A DNA stretch of 64,000 nucleotides from Adiantum capillus-veneris. Its lineage: Eukaryota; Streptophyta; Polypodiopsida; Polypodiales; Pteridaceae. The translations under genes and the position numbers were made by a program. Numbering within the stretch: position 1 is the stretch's first letter; each line of letters begins with the position of its first letter. Below the pieces are notes generated by a model that saw nothing but the letters and a program-made list of their open reading frames with translations, did no database searches and had not been told where the DNA came from. Location of the stretch: positions 21,322,577 to 21,386,576 of the forward strand of contig CM043946.1 in assembly GCA_014529385.2 (NCBI GenBank). The letters are read 5' to 3'. Below, in pieces: positions 31,922-43,110 of this stretch.

Positions 31922-32701
31922 CTAAAGATAAGGTTCAAATGTCTTATGAGCCACAAAGTCGAAGGAAGGTGGACCACTCTTCAAACCAAAACTCATCGCT
32001 GTATACACAAGTGCTCCCCACTCAGTGATGAAGGCTGTCTTGTGTTTGTCTCCTGGAGCTACCTTGATTTGATTGTAGCCTAAAAAACCATCAAGAAAGC
32101 TATACATCTCATGTCCAACTACTGCATCCAACACATTATCACAAAATGGCATAGGGAATGGATCAGTGATAGTTGCAGCATTTAACTTCCTGTAATCCAC
32201 AGACTCCCTCAACTTCCCATTCTTCTTTGGCACAACAATAATTTGTGACAAACATGACACTTCATTAACTAGCTTGATGAATCCTACTGCCAATAACTAA
32301 TCTATTTCCTGCTTTACCTGCTTTGCAAAATTGGGGTTCATTCTGTATCTCTGCTGCATGATTGGTGTAGCATCCTCTCTGAGATTAATGTGATGTTGAT
32401 GTAATTTAGGATCAATGCCCTTTACCTGTGAATAATCCCAAGAAAATACATCTTTATACTCTTGCAACAGCTGAATCAAACCTTTCAAAAATTCACCTTC
32501 AGCATGGATGCTGATTCTGACCATCCTGGGATCTTCTTCAATTCCCAAATTAAACTCTTTGACTCCATCCTCTTTTACCCTGGTGGAGGTACCAAACCTT
32601 TTATCATAGATATTTTCTGTCACTACTCTTGCTTCCTTCTCCTCTTTATCAATCTTCTCTTTCTTAGGCACCTCTAAATTACGATCCATCATCTGCAACA
32701 C
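31922..32701 (-). pseudogene. Gyp-2 reverse transcriptase N-terminal part
   Basis: Same frame as the downstream pol. YKDVFSWDYSQVKGIDP, RYRMNPNFAKQVKQEID, AVGFIKLV, VVPKKNGKLRESVDYRKLNA, DPFPMPFCDNVLDAVVGHEM and FLDGFLGYNQIKVAPGD are in canonical order. TAG stops at 32297 and 31922 replace Gln-type codons. VDYRKLNA is preceded by RES where family members have RVC, so substitutions have begun. Confidence 0.85.
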
Positions 32702-32868
32702 TTCAGATCCAGAAATCTCTTGGCCTGGAACTATTTTTACTTCATCCTCACCCTGATCTTCATCCTTCTATATTATCCCTTCTACATCAACCTCAAAGAT
32801 AGGCACAATAGTGGGATTAGCTCTCAAAAATTCCTCCTCTTCATCATCTTCCACTGCATCTGCCAAGT

Positions 32869-33312
32869 TTATGGTTGAGCACATAATGGTTTAGTCATTG
32901 GAGGGATTTGTTTTCTTCCCTGCATTGATATGGTTACTGACTGCTTCCCCTTTCTCATCATGACAACATTTTCTCCCCAATCCTGCTTAACCCTAGCTTG
33001 TATAAACCAAGGTCTTCCCAACAGCATCTTGTAGGAAGAATTTGAATCCTTCATTCTTAGTACCACAAAGTTCACAAAGAAAACCATACCTACAATTTCA
33101 ATTGCTTGCTGCTTGAGAATGCCTAAAGGCTGGACTCTCCTCTGGTCTGCCATCTTCACTTGAAATGGTGCTGGAGCTAATGTTCCTCCTAACTTCAGTC
33201 TTCTATAAACCTCCTCAGGAAGTATATTCACCCCTGATCCTCCATCCAACAACACCTCTTCAAATAGCATGCCTTGAAACATTACTTCCACAACAGGTAC
33301 TACAAAATCCAC
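32869..33312 (-). pseudogene. Gyp-2 retropepsin-like protease
   Basis: FEEVLLDGGSGVNILPEEV carries the D-G-G active site; PFQVKMADQRRVQPLGILKQ and KMLLGRPWFIQARVKQDW complete the fold. It stays in the same frame as gag upstream (33853-34680), separated only by stops, so gag and protease were one polyprotein. It ends at TAA 32869; pol then uses another frame, implying a frameshift or lost sequence between 32869 and 32701. Confidence 0.85.
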
Positions 33313-33852
33313 ATTTGCTGGATCAATCTGCTACAGCATTACTTTAGGATACTGGTTTGCCAACACTTGGTCTTGCTGACCCTGAAGCTTCTTCAACAAC
33401 TTCTCCTTAAAGGCTGGAACTATACATAATAATTGATCCAATGACAGTTGCAAGGGACAGTTCACAAGTGCCTCAAACCAATCTTTGTCTTCTTTTGTTG
33501 GCATCAAACTTGGCCTGTCAAGCTGATGCTACTTCTTGGATACCTCCAACTCTTCATTCTTCTCCTCTACATATTGAACCTGCTCCTTCTGCACTTTTTC
33601 ATGAACCTTATCCCTCACATCTTTCTGCTCTCTCCAATTAATTGGTCCCTTAGCTTTTGCTCTTGTGACTACCAATGCTTCAGCTTCTTCCACGTGACCA
33701 CATTGGTAACAATCACAATACCATCTTTCTTCATGTTCCTTCTGCTCAGTCTGATGTACTATGACTGGCTTTGGTTCCTACTGCTCCTGAATTTCCACCA
33801 AAATAACATTAGCCTGAGCTTGTTGATTATGTTGTGGTTGCTGCTGCACTCC

Positions 33853-35272
33853 CTATTGGTCTGACTGACCAGGCCTCACAATGGGCATCCCTCTTTCTCC
33901 CCTGTGTTTAACCCATAATTCACAATTGAGACCAACCCAATGGTCTAGTGATCCACAATAGACACAAGGAATCACTCTATCTCCTCTTCTCTGATTGTTG
34001 CTTTGCTCTCTCCAAGGAGGTCTTGGAGGTCTTGGTGGTCTATTAAATGGTTGTCTTTCTCTAAATGGAGCTACCTGATTTGCAGCAGCTTCACCTCTAC
34101 CTCTTCCTGCATTTGGTTGCTCCCTATTCCTGGGGTTAAACCAACACCTAGAGGTGCTATGTCCTTCTTTGTCACGTATTTCACAATACAACTTAGCTTT
34201 GGGTGCCAACATTGAATAACCAATACTCTTTAATTTACTCACCAATTCCCCTTCCTGAGTTGCTTTATCCTTTTTGGACTTCTTCTTTGTGCTTTTCTTC
34301 TTCCTCTTTGACTTTTCTTCAACATCACTTGACTCAGTATCATCATCTGAATTATCATTTTCATCAGTTTCATGGGCATCAGTGGAGTCTGACTGATCAT
34401 CAGAATCATCATCTTCTTTGGACCTGCTCTTTATTTTGGGTCTGCCAAGTCTTTTCTCCACTCTGACTGCTGCATCAACCAGTGTAGCAAAACCTGGACC
34501 GATATCTACACTTGCCACAACATTCTTTAAATCTTTCCTCAAACCTGTCAAAAAATATCCTGCCAACATCTCATCGGTGGGCCTCTCATTGCCCTGAAGT
34601 CTCTCAACCAAAACTCTGAACTTTTGAGCGAAATCTTCAACCACCATATCCTTTTGTCTGATCACCCTAAGTTTCTTCAAAATGTCTGTAGGAGTCTACT
34701 CCTTTCTGAATCTCTGTAAAAAGGCTCCTTTCAAAGCATTATAGGTAGCAAAATGGGCTATACCATATTGGCTGAACCAACTCATGGCTTTGCCTTCTAA
34801 TGTAGCTGCAAATTGCTCCATCTTTGTTTGGTCATTATGCAAGGCCTGATAAACCACCAACCTGCCACTTTGTTTCAAACTGGGCAACATGACAGTCTGC
34901 ATCTTCTTTCAACTTTCCTATAAATTTGGCTGCTTTCACCGTAGGGTTTGAATGGGCCATGGGAGGATTTCTGGGTGGTCTCCTAGGTCTTTGCCTGGTA
35001 GCCCCCTGTAGTGGGTCAAACTGAAGCCTTCGTCTTGTCCTTGCAGGTCTTCCTAACAAGGAAAGTGCTCCAAAAAGAAGCCTCGCATGCCTCCCATATG
35101 CTCTCGCAGAACCCTCAGCCCCTTGGTTCAATAACTCTTGTTCACTGTCACCGAAATCCTCCTCTCCATCAGAGGCAACATCATAATGAAACGGATCAAT
35201 ATCAGGGTTTCCAGCTCTCGCCCGTGCCCTCATATAATAAACTCTGCCTACTCTCCTCTCTTGTTGTGACAT
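33853..35272 (-). pseudogene. Gyp-2 gag
   Basis: ATG at 35272 (MSQQERRVGRVYYMRARARA), an Arg-rich region, then capsid motifs KMEQFAATLEGKAMSWFSQY, FATYNALKGAFLQRFRKE and RLQGNERPTDEMLAGYF. A highly charged Asp/Glu/Lys segment (about 34420-34250) and a Pro/Arg-rich stretch precede the knuckle CVYCGSLDHWVGLNC, C-X2-C-X4-H-X5-C. One frameshift near 34860; a TAG at 34696 sits where CAG would continue the frame. The frame continues past the TAG at 33853 through a linker with VVTRAKAKGPI into protease. Confidence 0.85.
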
Positions 35273-35295
35273 ACATGATTCTCCACAGATTCACA

Positions 35296-35313
35296 ACAGC
35301 AGGATCGCCAAAG
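35296..35313 (-). promoter_or_regulatory. Gyp-2 primer-binding site (tRNA not identified)
   Basis: Minus sense CTTTGGCGATCCTGCTGT, immediately inside the 5' LTR. It matches the Gyp-1 and Gyp-3 sites at the TTTGGYGAT core. Confidence 0.55.
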
Positions 35314-35705
35314 TGTTGGGGTTCATCAACACACACAGAACTTAGGTGTTGACAACATGTCACACACACTAAAGACAGAGTTAGACAAAGCCAAACACAT
35401 TTAACTCATCACCATTTCACCATTTACCAAATTTCGACACAGCAGACTGAAGAACAAGCATGAATCATAGAGCAAGAGACTGCACAGTTTGATTCATCTT
35501 GGCCCCAGGATAACTTCCATTTCAGCCAAAATTACCTACTCGTGTGAACCAGCATGACCTTTAAATAGGAACTTCTGGCAGTTATAACAGTTACATCCGA
35601 TTGACCAAAATCCGACTTATGAAGACTCCAACTTCTAAGATTCGACTGACTAAAAGTTGATTGATTAAACATAAGTACAAGTAATGATTTGGTGCAGGGT
35701 CAACA
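35314..35705 (-). repeat. Gyp-2 5' LTR
   Basis: Plus strand runs TGTTGGGGTTC to GGGTCAACA, 392 bp. The right flank repeats the duplication atgaa (35706-35710). Confidence 0.92.
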
Positions 35706-35710
35706 ATGAA

Positions 35711-36119
35711 CCGTGCAAAGATGTGTATAAAAGATACTACCTAGACGAAATAGTGGATTGTTAAAACTTACCCACAAATACTTATTGATTGTACCAGTAT
35801 GTCCCTAGGAATCCGGCTCTATGAATCATAGAGTTTTTTAGCACAGCTAGCCTTTGTATATATCGTAATAGAATAAAACGATGTTCATCTAGCTCCTTAA
35901 TGAGATCTCAACTTTGTACATATCTTGATATAAATAAATTTATGTCATCTTGAATTTTATAAAGATAGTTGCCTTTCAAAATTTGTCTGGAGTTGTAGAA
36001 GTTTAAATCTCTTGATATTGCGTTGAGAATTTAAATCAAACCATTGACTTATTGTGTAGGTACCCTCAAATGATTTATACACAGCCATACATGAGAAAAA
36101 ACTTCTCCTAAAACAAGCC
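35711..36119 (+). other. Chr-2 leader, right part
   Basis: AT-rich sequence resuming the Chr-2 leader after Gyp-2, ending where gag homology begins (about 36120). No ORF or known signal recognised. Confidence 0.5.
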
Positions 36120-37183
36120 CAATCACCCACATTCAAAGGCGAGGGAGCCTATATCAAGCGTGATGCTGAAGCCTGGATTGAGGCAATGAAAGACTATTTT
36201 GAAGCTGCAGGAACCCAACCTGTAAACCAAACTATGCTTGCAATGTTTTGTCTTACTAGCGATGCAAAAATATGGTGGAAACAACATTGCAAATACTTGG
36301 GTGTATCAAGATCTTCTCGGTCTTGGGAGGATATTAATGAAGCAGTTACAGCAGATATCTCCCACTCGCTCATTGAGATGCCAAAATGAATGAGTTCTTT
36401 GCTCTAAAACAACTATCCTTATCGGTAGGAGAGTACTACTCCAAATTCGTAAACTTGCAAAGGTATGCCCCAAAAATTTCTATTGAACAACAGGTAGCAC
36501 GATTCTATCAAGGATTAAATCATCCCTTGGATACCCGTCTTGAAGCAATGAGACCCACATCACTTCAAGATGCTCTCTTAATGGTAACACCTTTGGCTAA
36601 AGAGATGGCTAGGAATCAGGGAAGAGGAAACTTTAGAAATCAAAGGATCACGCCAAACAATTGGAGCCCTAGATCTTCTAATCAAGCTTACCAACCTCAC
36701 CCTGTAGTATCAGCAACTACAATAACTCAACCACAACATCCAAATGTTTGTTGCTTTGAGTGTAATGACTTGGGTCATTACAAGAGTCACTATCCTAGTA
36801 GAAATGTACCAACTACCACAGATGCCATTCTTGTAACACCAAATGGTAGAGGCCAACCTGTTCTTCATGGAGGAAGGAACACAAAAAGAGGTTGTGGAAG
36901 AGGAGTGATGGCTCAAACTCAAGCCATTATTATGGAAGAGACAGCATTTGGAGACCAAGCTGAAGAGAGACAAAGTTTACATGCCGCTATTGACAACCCT
37001 AATGCTCACCATCAATATGCATTCATTCAAGTACCGGGATCTCACCAAGGTGAAAAAATTGAATTCTTAATTGATTGTGGAAGCTCACACACATTTCTCT
37101 CTCCTAAATGCATGAGAAAACTAAATTTAAACCAGTCTCCTGCTAAAAGGATAATTGTAGAACTAGAAAATGGGAATTCCTAA
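36120..37183 (+). pseudogene. Chr-2 gag and protease N-terminus
   Basis: SPTFKGEGAYIKRDAEAWIE and MKDYFEAAGTQPVNQTMLAM followed by IWWKQHCKYLG are a Ty3/gypsy capsid. After a frameshift near 36360, MNEFFALKQLSLSVGEYYSKF, QQVARFYQGLNHPLDTRLEA and an Asn/Arg-rich tail follow. The knuckle CFECNDLGHYKSHYP has Tyr in place of its last Cys. The protease active site, KIEFLIDCGSSHTFLSP (about 37058-37110), has D-C-G instead of D-S-G. No start codon could be assigned confidently. Confidence 0.8.
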
Positions 37184-38624
37184 CTCAGCATACAGCAGGG
37201 CAGGTAGAATTTGAACTAGGGGGATAGTCTACTTCTGGTTTCTTTCACACTTTACCTCTAGGGATTTACGATGGGATATTGGGGATGGATTGGTTGAAGC
37301 AAAACCAATCTCATATTCATTGTGTACAAGGTAATTGTACCTTTACAGAAGATGAACTAGGGAATGAAGTTCTAGTTCAAGGAAAGAATGGGAAACCTAA
37401 ATCTCACTTAGTCAAGTCTAGTAGACTTCTTAAGGGTTTACAAAAGGGTCAGCAGATCTATGCAGTTATACTCAAAAAGGTAGAAGACACAGATTCAAAC
37501 TTTCAACCTGATTGGTTGAGAGAGTATTCAAATGTATTTCCTATGGATCTTACAAGTCTTCCACCACCTAGAGAATTTGATCATGAAATTAAGACTCTCT
37601 CTAGTTGTGAACTTGTTTTGAAGAGACCGTATAAAATGTCACTCCTTGAAGCAATTGAACTCAAAGATCAACTTAGGCAACTTATTGAGCAAGTATTTAT
37701 CCAACCAAGTACTTCTCCTTGAGGTGCTCCAATCCTTTTCCAAAAAAAGAAGGATGGTTCTTTATGAGTTTGCATAGACTACCGCGATCTTAATCAAGTT
37801 ATTGTTAAGACCAAGTACCCCATTCCTAGTATTGATGAACTATTGGATAGGATTCACGAGGTTAAGATCTTCACAAAGATTGATATTTGATCTGGGTATT
37901 ATCAAATAAGGATCAAAGAACCATACATTCCAAAGACAACATTCAATTTCTAGGTGTGGACATTATGAGTTCATAGTAATGTCTTTTGGTCTTACTAATG
38001 CTCCTGCAAGCTTCAATCGACTACTGTAGGATATTTTCATACCCTACCTAGGTGATTTTGTCTTGGTTTTCTTCGATGATATTTTGATCTATTCTAAAGA
38101 TGAGGCACATCATGAAGAGCACGATCGTAAAGTATTACAACTCTTACAACAGCATCAACTTTATGCTAAGAAGAGTAAATGCACCTTTTATTCTTCCCAA
38201 GTCAGTTATCTTGGCTTTATCATGTCTTTTAAAGGTATCTCAGTCAACCCAGATAAAGTTAAGGACATTGTAGAATGGCCTCAACCCACCTCCGTCAGTG
38301 AAATAAGGGGATTTCTTGGAACTACAGAATGGTACAGGACATTTCTCAAGGATTATGCTCTCATTGCAGCACCTTTAACTGAATTACTAAAGAAAGGAAT
38401 GAGGCTTGAATGGAGAATAGAACTTGAGACCAATTTTGCAAAGTGAAAACATTACCTAGTATCAGTCCCTATTCTTGAACTTCACGATTTCAACAAAGAA
38501 TTTGAAGTTATAGCAGATGCTAGCAAACTTGCTTTAAATCTCAAAGATCGTGAGAAGAATTACCCGACCCATGACTTGGAACTCTTAGCAATCGCCCATG
38601 CATTAAATCTATGGAGACATTATC
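37184..38624 (+). pseudogene. Chr-2 protease end, RT and RNase H start
   Basis: GIYDGILGMDWLKQNQ ends the protease (about 37261-37310). RT follows: PPPREFDHEIKTL, KRPYKMSLLEAIELKDQL, then a region with TGA stops where CGA would fit (37720, 37765 and about 37887), SFGLTNAPASFN, the catalytic FFDDILIYSKDE (about 38067-38102), SYLGFIMSFKGISVNPDKV and FLGTTEWYRTFLKDYALIAAPLTELLKK. RNase H begins, AIAHALNLWRHYLL, and is cut by Gyp-3 at 38624. The catalytic box keeps both Asp but has Phe for the usual Tyr/Val. Confidence 0.85.
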
Positions 38625-38629
38625 TTCTC

Positions 38630-39100
38630 TGTAGACGGCTGGATAGTTCACTGTGTGGGAACGTCTTCTTAGGAGATGGGCAACGAATTATTTAGTAGTT
38701 ACCATGGTAATTACTACAGTAAACCCGAAGTATAAATAGGGACCATTACATTGTAATCGGGTTGGAAATTATTATCATTTGGGCTAGCACCTTGGCTATA
38801 CTTGTACTTGAGAATCATTGGCAGTATTGTCGGCTGTACTTTCTCTCTGTAAATCATATTCGCTGTAATCTTGATCTGTAATCCCAATCATGGCATATAT
38901 TCTAGTTATACTTACCTCTCGTCCAGTCTTCTGAATCTAAACCTTATTTCCAGTACATAAGTCTGATTCTTATTTCAGTATCCAAATTCCAGTCTAGTCT
39001 CTAATTCCTGTCCAGTCTACTGTCTGAAATCTTCCTACACTAGTAGCTGAAATCTTCCAACACTGGAATTAGCTGTCTCAAGAGATCAGCTCCAGTTCCA
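38630..39100 (+). repeat. Gyp-3 5' LTR
   Basis: TGTAGACGGCTGG to CAGTTCCA, 471 bp. TATAAATA at 38731-38738 is the promoter; just upstream lies the palindrome TTACCATGGTAA. It matches 56590-57108. Confidence 0.92.
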
Positions 39101-39118
39101 TTTCGGCGATCACGGTGG
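39101..39118 (+). promoter_or_regulatory. Gyp-3 primer-binding site (tRNA not identified)
   Basis: TTTCGGCGATCACGGTGG follows the LTR directly; its position and GGCGATC core match the Gyp-1 and Gyp-2 sites. Confidence 0.5.
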
Positions 39119-39174
39119 CTCGAGCTGAAGCTCGTTGACTGAAAGACTCTTCTCCCAGTTCGAATTTTTTAGCA

Positions 39175-41133
39175 ATGGCACCAAAATCGAGTCATGGCCG
39201 AAAATCCACCATTCGTGTTGACCCCATTCCTGAGGAGTCAGGAAGAGAGTCTAACCCCAAGCAAGAGAAGATGATTGACACTGAGTCTCAGGAGGAGCAT
39301 AGTCAGGCTGATGAGGCGCAGGACTCACAGCACTCCAGTCATTCTCGACGTCGACGGGCAGAACGAGAAGCACGGAAGGCAAAGAGTTCCAAGAGTTCTC
39401 GGTCCCAGCAGAGAGATGAGGATGCTAAGGGAAGTAAAGGAATTCACCGTACTTCTAGCATACAAACCAGAGAAGACACTGACACTAAGACAGAGACAGA
39501 GATTGAGTGGGATGCTGACACTGACAATTGCAAGAAGACTCCCAAGCGTCATTCTGAATCCAAGAAGAGAAGTGGTAGGATCAGTAGTAATCGGAATGAT
39601 TACACAGCTTCCCTGAAGATTTCTTTTTCAATATTCAAGGGAGGGAAGAAGGATGATCCAGACGTTCACATACAAGCTTTCGAGCAGTATGCTGAACTGA
39701 AAAATATTGATGAAGATGATTGGGGGAAATATTTTCCACAAACCTTGAAGGAGGCAGCGAGGAAATGGTATTACCATTACCCTGCATGCCAGCTCATATC
39801 ATATTACAAATTTCTCAAAGCCTTCAGGTTGGAATATTCCGACAATAGAGGGGACGAAGATATTCTCTGTGAATTAGATAAGATCAAACAAAGAAATTTT
39901 TCAGTCCGCAGTTATGTGGAAAAGATAAAGGAGCTAACCAGGAAGTTACAAGAACCGCCATCTGAGAAGAGGTTGAGGGCATGGTTCCTGAATGGGTTCA
40001 GAAGCAAAAAGCTTAGGGAACAAGAGGTACCAGCCCCTACCAAGAAATTCAATGATCTGGTCCAAAGGGCATTAAAGCTGGAACAGCAGGCTAAGAAGGA
40101 AAAGAGCCACAAGAAGCGAAGGACCAGTAGCAATAGCTTTGCTATTGAAAGTTCTGATTCCAGTGAGATGTCCAGTAGCTCCGAGAGTAGCTCTAATGAA
40201 CGAGCAAAGGAGAAATCAAAGAAGGGATCCTAGACCAAGAAAATTGAAGAGATGGCTAGGTAGATTGCCAAAATTAGCCACACAAGACATCGAGTTCGAA
40301 AGATGGAGACTTGGTGTTCAAGATGCAAATCCAAGGACCATATCTCCACTGAATGTCCACAACATACCTACTGCAAGGCTTTTGTTCACCTATGGAATAA
40401 TTGTGGCATCAAAATTCACCACTTTAAGAAAGGAAAAGATCTATCAATGGTTGCCTACACTGAACCAGTGAAGGTAGAACCAGTCAAAGTAGCTCAAGAG
40501 GAGATACTAGGTACCAGTGGTACTGGTCAAGGACGTGGCCGATACCAACCAGGAATGAGCATAGGAAGAGGAAGAGGCAACTTCCAGAACATGAGCATGA
40601 ACTGCTATACTTGTGGGAAGTATGGCCATTTTGCAGCCCAATGCCCGGATGCACCTGCAATGACCACTAATGTGGCTAAGGCATCAGGGCCAGTCCCAGT
40701 CGGGGTAGTTACTAGGAGCAAGGGGGTAGTCATTGAAGAAATCCCAGGCACTTCACAAGCACTAGTCAATCCTAACAGCAGCAAGTGGGATCAACAAAGA
40801 GAAGTTTGGAAGGCCAAAGGTAAAGAAAATGTGGTAGATGAGTGGCAAGAGCAGAGGGAACTAGCGGCTAAAATCACGGAGGATTTAGCCAAGAAGCTGC
40901 CAGAGCAGCCAGAAAGTTCTGAAGCTAGAGTCATTCAGAGAATACTAGCCCAATCAACTGATAAAGATCAGTTAGTACCGGCCATAACTGAGACCATGCT
41001 GGCTGTGGTACATGGACTAGCTGATGAAATGGGAATAGATGGAAAGAGTATAAGCACTGCAAAAGAAGAATGGCAGTGTGAAGATACCAGTTCTTCAAGC
41101 TCTGACAATCAATCTAACCAAGAGAGAGAATAA
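39175..41133 (+). pseudogene. Gyp-3 gag
   Basis: ATG at 39175 (MAPKSSHGRKSTIRVDP), a long Ser/Arg/Glu-rich N-terminus, then a capsid region with SFSIFKGGKKDDPDVHIQAF, RKWYYHYPA and RAWFLNGFRSKKLREQ. TAG at 40231 breaks it, where CAG (Gln) would fit, with another TAG shortly after; the same frame resumes. Two zinc knuckles follow: CSRCKSKDHISTEC (about 40318-40360) and CYTCGKYGHFAAQC (about 40603-40645), both canonical C-X2-C-X4-H-X4-C. The frame reaches a TAA at 41131 and continues beyond it into the protease region, so gag-protease was one frame. Confidence 0.85.
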
Positions 41134-41650
41134 ATTCATGTGAAAATTTATGATAGAATTCAGAAGCTGACTATAGAGCTGGAGGATATAAGAAAAACCT
41201 TGCCTGAGGTGGCCAACTTTATCAGACAGCACAAAAAAACTGAGGCAGAAGCCAGAATAGTGGACTTGACGGCCGTCCGAGATGATGAAGTTCCACTTAT
41301 TCAGGTAGACTACAAGGTCAGGAAGCAGTGGGAACCTCTCTCAAGTGTTATCCTGGATGGAGGGGTAGGAGTCAACATAATGGGAGCCCCATCTTCAGCA
41401 AAGAATGGATATCACTAATATGAAACCAACACCATTCAAAGTACGAATGGCAGATCATAGAGTCGTACAAGCGACGGGTATGATTGAAAACATGCAGATA
41501 AGAGTTGGGAGGGAGAAATTCAAAACCAGTTTCCTAGTCCTGGATGTGCAAGGAGCATATGGGATGCTACTAGGGCACCCATGGTTGAGAACATCACATG
41601 ATGTTCATGACTATGCAAACCAAACTTTGACCATAGAAGGGGCCAGTGGC
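41134..41650 (+). pseudogene. Gyp-3 retropepsin-like protease
   Basis: VDYKVRKQWEPLSS then VILDGGVGVNIMG (about 41347-41385) is the D-G-G active site. A frameshift near 41390 is followed by KPTPFKVRMADHRVVQATGM and GAYGMLLGHPWLRTSHDVHDY. The LLGHPWL block is the conserved C-terminal element. Confidence 0.85.
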
Positions 41651-43110
41651 AGAATCCAAATCCAGACCAACAATACCAGGAGCTGGAAAAAGGAACTAAG
41701 GCCGAAGGAGTTATGTCAGAAGTACAGAGCCAAGAAGATCAAGCGAATGCTAGCGGCTATGAACATATTCCCTTTGGCAGAAATTGACTTGAATGCAGTC
41801 TTGTTGAACAAAGAGCAGGCTGACAAGCAGAAGAGACAATTCCCTGATCAATTTACTGAAGTCAATACAGGGGAAAGAACAATTCAGCTAACTAGAAGGA
41901 TGGTGAAACCAGTTGATATTGGTATAGTAGAGGAACCAGTATGTTATGAAGAGTACCCACTGGATCAGAATACTGATTCAGAAATGAATGGACCATCCTG
42001 GGATTACGCTGAAGAATCGACCAAACGAAAAGGAAGCGGGCCAAACTGGTTGCTTTCAGATGACCAGGAAGTGGAAGAGTGGAACCTAGGATCAGAGGAT
42101 AATCCTAGAATGATCAAGGTCAACAAGCACCTCAATCCGACAATGAAGGATAAGGAACGGAAAATGTTCCAGAACTATAAAGATGTGTTTGCCTGGGAAC
42201 ATACAGATGTGAAGGAAGTAGATCCTGAATCATGTCAACACCGAATACCACTGAAACTGGATGCTAGGCCAGTACGACTGCAACGATACCGGATGAACCC
42301 CAACTATGCAAAGAAGGTTAAGGAGGAGATTGATAATCTTCTCAAGGCTGGGTTCATTACGGAAGTGGCAAGTAGTGATTGGATATTTCCCACAGTCGTC
42401 ATCCCCAAGAAGAATGGAAAATTGAGAGTTTGTGTCGACTATAGGAAACTAAACACCCAAACTATTAAGGATCCATTTCCCTTGCCTTTTACTGATATGT
42501 TTCTTGATGAGATCGCAGGATATGAAATGTATAGCTTAATGGATGGTTATAGCGGCTGTAACCAGTTAAGATCTCTCCTAAAGATAGATCCAAGACCACT
42601 TTCATCACAGAGTAGGGAGCTTTCATGTATCTGGTGATGCCTTTTGGCCTGTGCAATGCACCAGCTACCTTTCAATGGTGTATGATAGAGATGTTTAATG
42701 AATTTCTTCATCGGTTCCTCGCCATTTTCATGGATGACTTTATTGTCTATTCAGATGAGGAACATCACCTTCTATTCCTAGAAATGGTTTTCAAACGCTG
42801 TCAGGAGAAGCGGATTTGTTTGAATCCATTCAAAAAAAAAAATCTACTCTGGAAGGGACAGCTACTAGGACATGTGGTTTCTCGCAATGGAATAGAGATG
42901 GCCGATGATAGAATACAGTGTGTTCAGCAAGCTAAAGCAGCGAGAACTACTTCAAAGTTGAGTTCTTTCTTGGGTTATGTGAATTTCTATAGAAGATTTG
43001 TACATAAGCTTGCTTCTCAAGCAGTACCACTATATGAGCTTACAAAGAAAACTAGTAAGTTCAACTGGACTATGAATGCAAGGAGAGCTTCTAGAATCTG
43101 AAAAAAGCCA
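41651..43110 (+). pseudogene. Gyp-3 reverse transcriptase
   Basis: After an acidic linker, YKDVFAWEHTDVKEVDP, LQRYRMNPNYAKKVKEEID, AGFITEV, VVIPKKNGKLRVCVDYRKLN and DPFPLPFTDMFLDEIAGYEM run in one frame to 42637. A frameshift near 42570 leads to LVMPFGLCNAPATFQWCM and the catalytic FMDDFIVYSDEEHH (about 42729-42770), then GQLLGHVVSRNGIEM and LSSFLGYVNFYRRFVHKLA. Both catalytic Asp are intact. A further frameshift near 43095 precedes RNase H. Confidence 0.88.

Larger units (their letters stand above)
27020..35705 (-). mobile_element. Gyp-2: complete Ty3/gypsy retrotransposon with extra 3' ORF
   Basis: Bounded by direct LTRs (27020-27412 and 35314-35705) and a perfect 5-bp duplication, atgaa, at 27015-27019 and 35706-35710. 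On the minus strand it encodes gag, protease, RT, RNase H and integrase, then an additional sense ORF before the 3' LTR. By eye the LTRs differ at about 22 positions plus a small indel over 392 bp, so it is not recent. The damage is mostly TAG stops rather than indels. Same family as Gyp-1. Confidence 0.92.
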
